From: Sulfurovum sp. 16-42-52
GTDB lineage: Bacteria > Campylobacterota > Campylobacteria > Campylobacterales > Sulfurovaceae
Reading direction: 5' to 3'
Assembly (NCBI GenBank): GCA_002281755.1
Contig: NCHB01000014.1
Coordinates: forward strand, 1 to 39,268
Length of the DNA stretch: 39,268 bases
The translations under genes were made by a program, and so were the position numbers. How positions within the stretch are numbered: position 1 is the stretch's first letter; each line of letters opens with the position of its first letter. Below, one piece after another: positions 16,921 to 26,269 of this stretch. The notes beneath the pieces were generated by a model. The model saw only the letters and a program-made list of their open reading frames with translations, did not search any database and had not been told where the DNA came from.

Positions 16921-16980
16921 GTTAGCTCCTTAAAAATAATACGCGATTATAGCAGATGCTTGGTAAAAAGTTTCAGAGCG

Positions 16981-18705
16981 CTATCTTGTAATCGAAATCG
17001 TATGATCCTCCACAATCTCTTCTTTTTTTTCAAAATCCATCGCTTTGGCATTGTCCATGAGTACCGGCACAAAAAGAAGCGAAACAAACACCGCTGCGAC
17101 TGTACCTGAGATAAGTGCAACACCCAATCCGCCAAAAACAGGATCACCCGCAAGCAAAGCGGATCCCAGTATAATGGCAACCGCAGTCAGTGCAATCGGT
17201 TTGGCTCTGGTCGCGGTTGCAATTGCAATGGCTCTGCGTTTCTGGATCCCTTCACTCTGCATCAAAGACTTCGCAAAATCGATAAGTAAAAGTGAATTTC
17301 GAGACGAGATACCGATGAGGGCAATAAACCCGATCAATGAGGTAGCCGTCAAAAAGAAGGTCTCTGAGGTAAACCAATTTGCCACCCAGTGCCCCACAAT
17401 CACACCGATAAGCGATAAAAATGAACCCAAAAGTACAATGCCGCTTATCACAAAACTTTTATAGTAAATCACCAACAAAAGAAAAATAAGCAGTAAAGCC
17501 GAGATGAACGCCGCACCCAAATCTCTAAAAGTATCCAGCGTGACCTTCATCTCACCATCCCAGCGAATGAGAAACTGTTCATGGGTTTTTTTGTCTTCAA
17601 GCGTAAAATCAAACATATAGGTTGAAAAATCTGCCTTGGTGATACTGTACTCTTTTTCAAACTTTTCAAGCATCAAAGCGCGTGCATCCAAGAGAGGATA
17701 GACTTGTGAGACCATATCAGTCTCGGCTATCACATTGACCATACGGGAGAGATTTTTATGCATAATCATCGGATTTGATTTCACTTTTTTGATTGTCACC
17801 ACCTCACCCAGCGAGACCATCATCCCTGCAGTGTTCATGAGATTTAAAGAAGAAAGCTTACTCTGAAGCGTTTCAATACTCGGTTTGGCAATTTGTTTAC
17901 TCTCTTTATCAAGAACAAGAAATATCGGTATCTGATCGGGTGCATTGTTGGCATTTTTATGGGCTATCACCATCCCTTCAAAGGCAAGATACAAGATATT
18001 GTTGACCTGTTCGACACTTAAACCGCTTCGCGCGATTTTTTCTTTATCGGGTATCAACTCGTATTTGTCATACTCCTCATCCGCCATGATGTCAATATCA
18101 ACCAATCCTTCTGTCTGTCTTAAAATATCAAACACTTCACCCGCGATACGCCGTGTTGTTTGGGCATTATCACCATGCACTTCCACAACGATAGATGCCA
18201 TCGTCGGAGGACCGGAGGGTTGTTCTATAAATTTGATACTCGTACCTTTAGTGAGCGATTCACACGCCTGTTGTATTTTGGGTCTTAATCGCTGCACCAT
18301 GAGAAACGAAGGTTCATCACGATGGTGTTTGTCAGTCAAATTGACAGAAATCTCTGCAACATTTTCGCTGTTTTTCATGCTTGCCCCTTTCACAAGCCCC
18401 GCATAATCAAGCGGTATCCCTTGCCCAAGAAAAAGCTCTATATTCATCACTTCTTTTTCTTTTTGCAAAGAGTCGATGACACACTCACTCACTGCTTTTG
18501 TTTGATCAATGGATGATCCTGTAGGCGTATCGATATAAATTGAAAAGGTGTTGTCACTTTTGCCTGGCAGCATTTTTGCCAAAACAAGTTTACTCGGAAA
18601 CATCAAAAGCGACAGTGCAAAAGCAACAGCAGTCAGTAGTATCACCCGTTTCTTTTTTGCTTTATCACTCAAGATATCATAAATAAAATGTTCAAGTTTT
18701 TTCAA
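16981..18705 (-). CDS. RND efflux pump, C-terminal half (separate polypeptide)
   Basis: A 574-residue protein matching the second half of AcrB-type RND permeases: one membrane helix at residues 20-40 (equivalent to TM7), the PC1/PC2 porter region (about 50-390), then five helices from 395 to 560. The motif ISSRNSLLLIDFA places Arg469 where AcrB has the essential Lys940. The start codon is TTG at 18705, overlapping the stop of the N-terminal half as TTGA, with AGGAGG seven bases upstream. That strong site argues for deliberate reinitiation rather than a sequencing frameshift. The two halves should assemble into one pump working with the upstream adaptor and TolC-like proteins. Substrate unknown. 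Confidence 0.88.
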   Translation of the reverse strand: MKKLEHFIYDILSDKAKKKRVILLTAVAFALSLLMFPSKLVLAKMLPGKSDNTFSIYIDTPTGSSIDQTKAVSECVIDSLQKEKEVMNIELFLGQGIPLDYAGLVKGASMKNSENVAEISVNLTDKHHRDEPSFLMVQRLRPKIQQACESLTKGTSIKFIEQPSGPPTMASIVVEVHGDNAQTTRRIAGEVFDILRQTEGLVDIDIMADEEYDKYELIPDKEKIARSGLSVEQVNNILYLAFEGMVIAHKNANNAPDQIPIFLVLDKESKQIAKPSIETLQSKLSSLNLMNTAGMMVSLGEVVTIKKVKSNPMIMHKNLSRMVNVIAETDMVSQVYPLLDARALMLEKFEKEYSITKADFSTYMFDFTLEDKKTHEQFLIRWDGEMKVTLDTFRDLGAAFISALLLIFLLLVIYYKSFVISGIVLLGSFLSLIGVIVGHWVANWFTSETFFLTATSLIGFIALIGISSRNSLLLIDFAKSLMQSEGIQKRRAIAIATATRAKPIALTAVAIILGSALLAGDPVFGGLGVALISGTVAAVFVSLLFVPVLMDNAKAMDFEKKEEIVEDHTISITR

Positions 18706-20342
18706 GCGTCATCCTCCTCTGAGTGATGATTTCCATGCCCGCTGTGCTTGTCTCTCTTGAGAAGTTTTAAGCTCAGATACGGGGTAAAGATATAAGCAAC
18801 AAAGAGCGATGCAATCAGTGCAACAGGCACATTGTAGGGGATCGGTTTCATAAAGGAGCCCATCATCCCTCCTACAAATGCCATGGGAACCATCGTTAAG
18901 ATGATAGCTAAGGTTGCAATATTGGTCGGTGCACCTATCTCATCGGTTGCCTCAACAAGAATATCTTTCATCTCCTTGCCTTCTGAACCATGGCTATGCA
19001 AATGTCGGTGGATATTTTCAATCACGATAATCGCTGCATCCACCAGTAAACCCAAGGAGAGCAAAAGTGCAAAAAGGGTGATTCTGTTCATTGTCTGATC
19101 TGTCATCCATGCCGTAAAGAGTGTCACAGCCAAAATCGCGGGCACCGTAAAAGTAACAATGATAGACTCTCGCCACCCCAAAGCAAATACCAGCATCAAT
19201 GCAATAATCACAATCGTAATCATAAGATGATGCATCAGCTCATTAACCGCTTCATTGGCGCGCTCACCGTAGTTTCGTGTGACCACATATCCGATACCCA
19301 TTTTATCCAGTTCTTGCGCATAACTTTTGAGTACGCTTATAACCTCTTGGGAAACATTCACCGCATTGGTGCCTGCAAGTTTTGCCACACTCAAAGTGAT
19401 TTGACTTTTTGGCTCACCCAATGCCGCATTTTCTACTTCAGATTTACCCTCTTGTTTTTCTTTCGTAAGGATAGATGCTGTCTGAAAGTTTTGTATATCC
19501 AGTCCCTTGGTTACCGTGGCTACATCCCTTAGATAAATAGGTGAATCCATATACTGCGCCACAATGACATTCCCCACATCTTCTACACTTTCTATGGCAT
19601 TTTTTACCCCAAAAACAACCATTTTATGATCATCCGTTCTGCCTTTGACATTGGGAACATTGACTGCTATGGACTGTACTGCTTTCATCACTTGTCCCAA
19701 AGAAAGCGTATATCCTGAAAGTTTTGCGATGTCGATTTGGATGTTATATTGTGATTTTCTTGCACCTTTAAGTGTTGTTTTGGCTACATTTTCTACTGCA
19801 TTGATTTTTTGCTGTACTTTTCTGACCATTTCAAACAACTTGCTATCCTCAACCTTTTGCATCTCTTTGGCATAAAACGCCACGGTTACAATAGGGATAT
19901 CAATATCAATATCAAAAGGTTTAATCAGTGGCTGCATCACACCCTTTGGCATATCATCCATATTTTGCATCACTTTATCATAGAGTTTGAGGTTCGAGTC
20001 TTCCCTATTTTCTCCAATATAGTACATCACATTAACCACACCCACATCATTCATCGCCATGCCGTAAACATGTTCGATACCGCGCACTTCACGCAGTTTT
20101 CGTTCGAGTGGATTGAGGATGATATTTTCAACCTCTTCCGGTGTAGCTCCGGGCATCGCAACGATGACTGCTCCACCGGAGATAGCAATCTGTGGATCTT
20201 CTTCTCTTGGCATGGTACTGAGTGCCAAAAAACCCAAAAGAAGCAGTATCGCTCCCAAAATAGGCGTCAGAGGATTGAGTAAAAAAGTTTTTGCCAACTT
20301 TCCCGCGACATTGACAATCTGATAGGGTTTTTGATGTTCCAT
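18702..20342 (-). CDS. RND efflux pump, N-terminal half (separate polypeptide)
   Basis: A 546-residue inner-membrane protein equal to the first half of an RND permease: TM1 at residues 25-43, PN1/PN2 porter and docking region (about 45-350), then TM2-TM6 from 370 to 527. The TM4 motif GLLVDAAIIVIENIHRH keeps Asp435 (AcrB Asp407) but has Ala in place of the second aspartate, as in CusA-like pumps. The protein ends in a His-rich tail (HSGHGNHHSEEDDA) right after TM6, where the linker to TM7 would normally run. It starts seven bases after the adaptor gene and overlaps the C-terminal half by four bases. Porter motifs MPGATPEEVE and NPLERKLREV are typical of the HAE-like branch. Confidence 0.9.
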   Translation of the reverse strand: MEHQKPYQIVNVAGKLAKTFLLNPLTPILGAILLLLGFLALSTMPREEDPQIAISGGAVIVAMPGATPEEVENIILNPLERKLREVRGIEHVYGMAMNDVGVVNVMYYIGENREDSNLKLYDKVMQNMDDMPKGVMQPLIKPFDIDIDIPIVTVAFYAKEMQKVEDSKLFEMVRKVQQKINAVENVAKTTLKGARKSQYNIQIDIAKLSGYTLSLGQVMKAVQSIAVNVPNVKGRTDDHKMVVFGVKNAIESVEDVGNVIVAQYMDSPIYLRDVATVTKGLDIQNFQTASILTKEKQEGKSEVENAALGEPKSQITLSVAKLAGTNAVNVSQEVISVLKSYAQELDKMGIGYVVTRNYGERANEAVNELMHHLMITIVIIALMLVFALGWRESIIVTFTVPAILAVTLFTAWMTDQTMNRITLFALLLSLGLLVDAAIIVIENIHRHLHSHGSEGKEMKDILVEATDEIGAPTNIATLAIILTMVPMAFVGGMMGSFMKPIPYNVPVALIASLFVAYIFTPYLSLKLLKRDKHSGHGNHHSEEDDA

Positions 20343-20348
20343 AACTGC

Positions 20349-21146
20349 CTACCTGATGATAATCTTGGCATACATACCCGGATAGACTCTATTACCCTGA
20401 TCATCAAAGTGTATCTTGATCTTAAACTTATGTGTCATAGGTTTTGCATTGGGTATGATGGAGGCTATCTTGCCAGTGGTGTGCAGCAAAAGAGACGGTA
20501 TCTCTATCTCGACCTCCTTATCTAACTTCACACTTCCCAACTGTGACTCACTCAATTCAGCCTCTATGCTGAGCCTGCTCAAATCGGTCAAAACCACTGC
20601 CGGCATACCGGGAATCGCCATCTCTCCTTCGTTGAGCCGTTTATCGACAATTACGCCATCATTGGGTGCTTGTATTTTGAGATAATTGTACTGGTTGAGC
20701 ACTTCTTCTTTTTTTGCCAAAGCCTGATCGACTTGCTGCTGTGAGATTTCCACCATATCTTTGAGATTTTTTGCCGCAAGCTGCAGCATTTCAAATTCAT
20801 ACTTGGAGACCATCTTCTTTGCATAAAGTCGTTCGTGTCTTGCCAGGTTTGTGAGTATATTATTGTATTGGTTTTTATTCATCTGCAAAGAGAGTCTTGC
20901 CTGAGATATAGCCAAATCCACCTGCGTCTGCGCCGAATCAATCTCTTTTGAATCGATCTCGTACAGAAGTTGCCCCTTCTTAACGATGTCACCCTCAGAG
21001 ACTGCCATATGTTTGACATACCCCATATAACGGCTTGTGAGCATCTTTTGGTTATCTGAGACCACCGATCCGCTAAGATTTATCTCTGCAGCGCAAAGTG
21101 ATGTGATACTAAGTACAAATATCGTTGTTTTCATAAGTCTATTCAT
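20349..21146 (-). CDS. Periplasmic adaptor (membrane fusion) protein, short form
   Basis: A 265-residue adaptor, with a signal peptide (hydrophobic residues 7-18, AAE at the cleavage site). The order is: first half of the lipoyl domain (GYVKHMAVSEGDIVKKGQLLYEID), a coiled-coil hairpin (residues 75-150), second lipoyl half (YLKIQAPNDGVIVDKRLNEGEM), and a beta-barrel (LSIEAELSESQL...). It ends at YPGMYAKIIIR, so the membrane-proximal domain of longer adaptors (350-400 residues) is missing. It bridges the RND pump and the outer-membrane channel. The ATG at 21146 overlaps the TolC-like gene by eight bases and has AGGAA upstream. Confidence 0.88.
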   Translation of the reverse strand: MNRLMKTTIFVLSITSLCAAEINLSGSVVSDNQKMLTSRYMGYVKHMAVSEGDIVKKGQLLYEIDSKEIDSAQTQVDLAISQARLSLQMNKNQYNNILTNLARHERLYAKKMVSKYEFEMLQLAAKNLKDMVEISQQQVDQALAKKEEVLNQYNYLKIQAPNDGVIVDKRLNEGEMAIPGMPAVVLTDLSRLSIEAELSESQLGSVKLDKEVEIEIPSLLLHTTGKIASIIPNAKPMTHKFKIKIHFDDQGNRVYPGMYAKIIIR

Positions 21147-22530
21147 ATCTGTTTCCTGTGTTCAATATACTGTTGAGTTCAAATATCTTGGTATTACGTT
21201 CATTTTTAACGCTTAGCAGTTTAAGTAGTATCTCGAGCTCTTGCGACTGCTTCATCAGAACATCGGAGATAGAAGCAATGCCCTCTTTATAGCGCGATTG
21301 ATAATTTTCATACACTTTTTTGGAAAATACCAACTGCTTGGTGAAGCTCTTAACATCTGCATTTTTACTTAATATCTCTGTTTCCAGTTTTTTGACCTGC
21401 AACTTCACACCTGACTTCGCCAAAGCCACCTGATTTTGTGCGCGAAGGTAGTTCACTTTTGCTTTTTCAAGATCTGCTGCATCAGACCCGCCGTTAAAAA
21501 CATTCCAAGAGAGTTGCAGACCGACAGTATAAAACTCCTTTTGGGCAAATTCATTCCACAACACATTATCTGCGCTACCATACTCACCAAATGCTCCTAA
21601 AGTTGGCAAATATTTTGCTTTTTCGACATTGACTGCCATGTGTGAAATCTGCTGACCTAAGAGTGCCTGCTGAATATCTATATTGTTACTCTCAACCTCT
21701 TGAGCAATAATAGAGGGCATCGGTGCCATATCATTCACCTTTTTGATGGAATCCACCTCTTCATTGAGTAAAAAAGAGAGAAACTGATACGCTAGATTTT
21801 TATTGAGTTTGGCTTGATTCACCATACTTTGGGCTTCAGCTTTACGGGCTTGTACTTCCAGTAAATCAATTTCCTGCGCGTACCCCTCTTGCATCATAGA
21901 TGAGACGACAGATTCGAGCTGTTGAATATTTAGCATAATCTGAGAAAGGTTGATGATATAATTTTCGACCAAAGAGATGTCATAAAATGCTTTTTTGGTT
22001 TGGTATATTTTTTCATTCATCAGTTTTTGTGTGTCCCACTGACTCATACGCTGCAATGCTTCTGTGATACGTTCATACTCTGAGAGTTTTCCTCCTGTGT
22101 ACAAAGGCAGCATGTAGGTGGCTTTAGAGAGATAATGATTTCTTGCCTCAGGATAATTCAAATCATCAGGAGCAGTCGCAAGTAAAGTTGTACCGCCATC
22201 AAACGTAGGACTCCCCGGCGTGATAGTGTCCATTTGAGAAATAAATTCATTAAACCCAAAATCTCCAAACGTAGCCTCTCGGCTTTGAAGCTTAAAGCCA
22301 AAAACATTGCCCGCATCATTGGAACGCATTCCTGAGATGGAAAGATCCAGCTTGCCGTAATTCATTCCTTTAACCGATTGGTTCTCATAGGCTTTCATCT
22401 GTTCAGTAAAACGTGAAATTTTGAGCTGTAAATTATTGTTTTCAAGCCTATGCAAAGCTTGATTGAGTTCCAAGTTGTGCAAGCCGGCACATAACGGCCA
22501 TGCTAAAAGAAAGATAAAATACTTTTTCAT
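21139..22530 (-). CDS. TolC-like outer-membrane efflux protein
   Basis: A 463-residue protein with a signal peptide (KKYFIFLLAWPLCAG, residues 2-16) and the two repeated OEP domains of the TolC family: long helices with QALHRLENNNLQLKISRF in the first and QALLGQQISHMAVNVEKAKYLPTLGAFGEYG in the second. It should form a trimeric channel in the outer membrane. It is the first gene of the efflux operon, followed with overlap by the adaptor and the split RND pump. A TATAAT on the minus strand (22564-22559) and AAGAAGG ribosome binding site give a short leader. The upstream 190 bases to serA's end contain no other gene. Confidence 0.9.
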   Translation of the reverse strand: MKKYFIFLLAWPLCAGLHNLELNQALHRLENNNLQLKISRFTEQMKAYENQSVKGMNYGKLDLSISGMRSNDAGNVFGFKLQSREATFGDFGFNEFISQMDTITPGSPTFDGGTTLLATAPDDLNYPEARNHYLSKATYMLPLYTGGKLSEYERITEALQRMSQWDTQKLMNEKIYQTKKAFYDISLVENYIINLSQIMLNIQQLESVVSSMMQEGYAQEIDLLEVQARKAEAQSMVNQAKLNKNLAYQFLSFLLNEEVDSIKKVNDMAPMPSIIAQEVESNNIDIQQALLGQQISHMAVNVEKAKYLPTLGAFGEYGSADNVLWNEFAQKEFYTVGLQLSWNVFNGGSDAADLEKAKVNYLRAQNQVALAKSGVKLQVKKLETEILSKNADVKSFTKQLVFSKKVYENYQSRYKEGIASISDVLMKQSQELEILLKLLSVKNERNTKIFELNSILNTGNRYE

Positions 22531-22558
22531 GCTGCACCTTCTTTGAATATGTAAGATT

Positions 22559-22564
22559 ATTATA
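22559..22564 (-). promoter_or_regulatory. -10 box of the efflux operon
   Basis: TATAAT on the minus strand, 29 bases before the TolC-like ATG, followed by the AAGAAGG ribosome binding site (22538-22544). No operator-like palindrome is apparent and no regulator gene lies next to the operon. Confidence 0.5.
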
Positions 22565-22728
22565 CCAAACTAACAGATTTTTTCTGTGGCTATGACTAAC
22601 TAAGGCGTGTATTTTATCATACATAATATAAAATAATAATTAAAATTACTTTGTATTATATTAATCCTGCGATACTAAACTTTTGTCATGATAGTTGCAA
22701 TAAAATTAGAGAAGGGGAAGGAGTCTGC

Positions 22729-22749
22729 AAAGCGGCACAATACCGCTTT
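22729..22749 (-). terminator. Small hairpin after serA
   Basis: AAAGCGG (22729-22735) pairs with CCGCTTT (22743-22749), loop of seven, directly after the serA stop on the minus strand. No T run follows, so termination is uncertain. Confidence 0.35.
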
Positions 22750-22754
22750 ACATT

Positions 22755-24344
22755 TTAAAGTGTCGCGTGTGAAACGCTAATACATGCCTTAAGAGCTGCA
22801 AGCTCTTCAAGCAATGCTTTTTTGATCTGACCATCAACACGAACGACAGCCAAGGCTTGCTTGTTACTCGCACGTCCCAGTCTAAAATCAGAAATGTTCA
22901 AACCATTTTCAGCCATGATTCTGCCCACGTCACCGATGACACCCGGAGTATCGGTGTTTCTAAAGAATACCATTGTACCTTTTGGTTCAACATCCAAGGT
23001 ATACTCATCTATCTCAATAATACGCTGTTGGGTATCATCAAATACCGTACCTGCAATCGAAATCGTTCCATTTGCAGTGGTTAATTTGATACCTACTTTA
23101 TTGGTGAAACCGCTATGGTTAGGTTTAACCTCTTTTGTTATCTCTATACCACGCTCTTGTGCAACAAATTCTGCATTGACATAGTTAATTTGATCACCCA
23201 AAGATTCAGTCAATACACCGACGGTTGCAAACGTACCCATAGATTCCAAATGTTCAGCCACAGGACCTGTTGCCATCACTTTGATAGACTTTACGGCACT
23301 TTTGGTTACCTGTGCACAGAGATGCCCTATTTTTTGTATCAGCTCAAGATAAGGTCTTACAAAATCAGGCAATTCATTCTCTTTGATAGGAAGATTGAGT
23401 GCATTAGGGTACGATATGCCTTTGGCTGCGGCAACTGCACCTTCGGCAGCTTGAATGGCAATATTTCTTTGTGATTCTTTGGTGTTGGCGCCCAAGTGCG
23501 GTGTTACGGTTACAGTATCAAGGTCCAACAACGGATGATCTGTCGCAGGCTCTTTGTTAAATACATCAATACCCGCCATAGCAATTTTTCCGGATTTGAG
23601 TCCCTCTAAAAGCGCATCTTCATCATAAAGACCCCCTCTGGCACAATTGATCAAAATCACGCCGTCTTTCATTTTTGCTATCTCATCTTTACCGATCATT
23701 CCTACGGTTTCAGCATTTTTGGGTGTATGAATCGTAATGATATCACAGGCTAAGATATCTTCAAAATTTTTAGTATACCCGATATCAAAATCGGTTGCTT
23801 TACTGGCATCAATATAAGGGTCATACGCCACAACATCCATCTCAAAGGCTTTTGCACGTTTGCCTACGCGTGAACCGATATTTCCAAAACCAATGATACC
23901 GAGTTTTTTATCTTTAAGCTCCGTACCGTACCAATCTTGTCTTCTCCAGACACGATCTAGTTTGAGATTGTTGTGTGCATAGGGAAATTGTCTTACACAA
24001 GAGAGCATATGTGCCATTGTCAATTCAACTGCGGCAATGGTATTAGCCGTAGGCACGTTCATAATGACGATACCTTGTTTGCTTGCGCCGGGGATATCCA
24101 CATTGTCAACGCCCACACCGGCACGTACAACGGCTGTCACTTTTTTAGCTGCAGCCAAAAATGCTTCATCCACATCTGTAGATGAACGGGTAATCACAAC
24201 ATCTGCCAAAGGAATAATTTCAGAAACCAGCAAATCTTTAGGCTCATCTGCTGCATTGATCAATTCTATTTCACTATCATTTGCAAGAATATCCAATCCG
24301 TCTTGGTGGATGTGATCACAAACAACAATTGTCTTTTTTGACAT
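22755..24344 (-). CDS. serA: D-3-phosphoglycerate dehydrogenase
   Basis: A 529-residue protein of the long SerA form. The N-terminal and nucleotide-binding domains contain LGIIGFGNIGSRVGKRAKAFEM (Rossmann), the catalytic Arg region INCARGGLYDEDALLEGL, and HLGANTKESQRNIA with the catalytic His. The intervening domain (about residues 320-450) and a C-terminal ACT domain (VIGDVGRIMAENGLNISDF) complete the fold, so serine feedback inhibition is plausible. It oxidises 3-phosphoglycerate as first step of serine synthesis. Start ATG 24344 with AAAGGA upstream. It follows rpsA as in Campylobacter, with a 118-base gap. Confidence 0.97.
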   Translation of the reverse strand: MSKKTIVVCDHIHQDGLDILANDSEIELINAADEPKDLLVSEIIPLADVVITRSSTDVDEAFLAAAKKVTAVVRAGVGVDNVDIPGASKQGIVIMNVPTANTIAAVELTMAHMLSCVRQFPYAHNNLKLDRVWRRQDWYGTELKDKKLGIIGFGNIGSRVGKRAKAFEMDVVAYDPYIDASKATDFDIGYTKNFEDILACDIITIHTPKNAETVGMIGKDEIAKMKDGVILINCARGGLYDEDALLEGLKSGKIAMAGIDVFNKEPATDHPLLDLDTVTVTPHLGANTKESQRNIAIQAAEGAVAAAKGISYPNALNLPIKENELPDFVRPYLELIQKIGHLCAQVTKSAVKSIKVMATGPVAEHLESMGTFATVGVLTESLGDQINYVNAEFVAQERGIEITKEVKPNHSGFTNKVGIKLTTANGTISIAGTVFDDTQQRIIEIDEYTLDVEPKGTMVFFRNTDTPGVIGDVGRIMAENGLNISDFRLGRASNKQALAVVRVDGQIKKALLEELAALKACISVSHATL

Positions 24345-24462
24345 CTTGTATCCTTTACTTTAAAAAAATTAAATTGTATAACATATGGGTAATGTGACTA
24401 TTTGAAAAAATTAGTCTTGTAGAAGCACGGACTTTCTGGGAAAATCCCAAAAAGTATCCTCA

Positions 24463-26115
24463 TTATCTTTTAAATTTGTCTCCGAAAGCATCACCCAGGG
24501 TCATACTGTCATTTTGCTCCAAATTAATCTGATCCATTGCTTCTCTCTCTTCTTGACGCTCTAGTCTTTTGACAGAAACTCTGATTTTATCCGCATTACT
24601 GTCAATAAAACTGATTACACCTGTAATCTCTTGACCTTTTTCAATCTCATCAAATTTAAGCGGATGAAGATCTTCCGTTCTGATGAGTGCATCAATACTG
24701 TCTCCTAGAGAGATAAACACACCAAAATCTTTTTTGTCTTTCACCACACCTGTGACAATACTGCCATTTTTATGGTTTTGTGCAAATGCTTTTACAGGAG
24801 AGTCTTCCAAGGCTTTTTTGCTCAATGAGATTTTCCCTGCATCTGTGTCTATTTTGATGATTTTAACTTCAACTTCATCACCGACTTTCAACTCAGATTT
24901 TGCATTTTTTGCTTTATCCCAAGATATTTCCTGATTGTGAAGCAAACCTTCAACTGTACCGACTTTGACAAAAGCACCAAAATCAGTAACTGATGTAACG
25001 GCACCTTTTACAACATCACCCACTCTGTACTCAGAGGTGAAAGCATCCATCGGTTTTGGCAGAAGATTTTTCAAACTAACTCTGAGTCTTCTTCCTTCTT
25101 TATCAACTTCAATCACTTCAACATTCACTTCTGTATTGTTTTCAAGGTAATCTTTAGGGTGTTTTACATTTTTGTCCCAAGAGATTTCAGAGACATGCAG
25201 GAATGCTTCCAAATCTTCACCCAAATCAACAAATACACCATAAGGCTCGATGTTTGATACGGTTGCTGTCACAGTATCACCTACACCGATGATAGAATCA
25301 ATGTCTGCCCAAGGATCTGGATTAGCATCTTTGATCGACAGGGAAAGGTGTCTTTTCTTTTTATCGTACTCTAAAGCAATCACATGGACTTCGTCGCCTT
25401 CAGCAAAATATTTAGAAGGATTTACGGGACCTTTGTGAGAGATTTGAGAGTAGTGAACAAGACCGTCCATACCGCCAACATCAACAAACATACCGTAAGA
25501 GGTAATCTTTTTGATCGTTCCCACGACAGGATTTTTATTTTCAAGAAGCTCTGAGACGATTTCATCAGTTTTAGATTTGTCACGTTCTATCAACTCTTTT
25601 CTTGAGACAACAACAGAACCTTTTTCTTTATCGACTTTAACGATAACCGCTTTGACTTTTTTACCCAGTGGATCAGTTTTTGAAGAAAGATACGAAAGTG
25701 TACGTGGCATAAAGAACTCCAAACCGTCACAATCTACAACATAACCGCCTTTATTTGCCTTGGTAATGGTACCTTCGATAACATATTCCTGCTCATCATC
25801 ATACTCGGCTATAAACTCTTTGAGTGCTACTCTTCCGAGTGCTGCTTTATGTGAAATGCGCCCTCTGCCCATGTTGATAACGTCAATCGTGTCGCCTACT
25901 TTAAAAACAACGTTACCCGCTTCGTCTTTGAGCTCGTCCAAACTAAGGGTTGCATCTCTGCCCCCACCGATATCGATGACTGCTATCTCGTCTTTTTCAT
26001 CAATTTTAACAACTGTACCCGCTACCAAATCACTTTTTGATTCTGACTTCTTAAACGATTCCTCAAGCATCGCCTCAAAATCTACATCTTCTATTTCGAT
26101 ATCTTCGAACTTCAT
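24463..26115 (-). CDS. rpsA: 30S ribosomal protein S1
   Basis: A 550-residue protein made of six S1 RNA-binding repeats. Recognisable repeat cores are GTVVKIDEKDEIAVIDIGG, GTITKANKGGYVVDCDG, GTIKKITSYGMFVDVGGMDGLVH, ATVSNIEPYGVFVDLGEDLEAFLH, GAVTSVTDFGAFVKVGTVEGLLH and GVVKDKKDFGVFISLGDSIDALI. It helps the 30S subunit capture and unfold mRNA. A minus-strand TATAAT (26152-26147) and AAGGAT ribosome binding site give it a promoter of its own after aroA. Length is close to that of E. coli S1 (557). Confidence 0.97.
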   Translation of the reverse strand: MKFEDIEIEDVDFEAMLEESFKKSESKSDLVAGTVVKIDEKDEIAVIDIGGGRDATLSLDELKDEAGNVVFKVGDTIDVINMGRGRISHKAALGRVALKEFIAEYDDEQEYVIEGTITKANKGGYVVDCDGLEFFMPRTLSYLSSKTDPLGKKVKAVIVKVDKEKGSVVVSRKELIERDKSKTDEIVSELLENKNPVVGTIKKITSYGMFVDVGGMDGLVHYSQISHKGPVNPSKYFAEGDEVHVIALEYDKKKRHLSLSIKDANPDPWADIDSIIGVGDTVTATVSNIEPYGVFVDLGEDLEAFLHVSEISWDKNVKHPKDYLENNTEVNVEVIEVDKEGRRLRVSLKNLLPKPMDAFTSEYRVGDVVKGAVTSVTDFGAFVKVGTVEGLLHNQEISWDKAKNAKSELKVGDEVEVKIIKIDTDAGKISLSKKALEDSPVKAFAQNHKNGSIVTGVVKDKKDFGVFISLGDSIDALIRTEDLHPLKFDEIEKGQEITGVISFIDSNADKIRVSVKRLERQEEREAMDQINLEQNDSMTLGDAFGDKFKR

Positions 26116-26269
26116 ACCTATCCTTATGTGTGCCTAATTTTGTGTTATTATACCCTTATTTTTTATGAAGATGCTTACTGGGTAAATGACCGATACACCT
26201 CGTATTTACGCCTCCTAAAGGCATAAATGAAGGGCACTGTAAAAAGAGATTTAAGTTTGTTTTGTGTTC

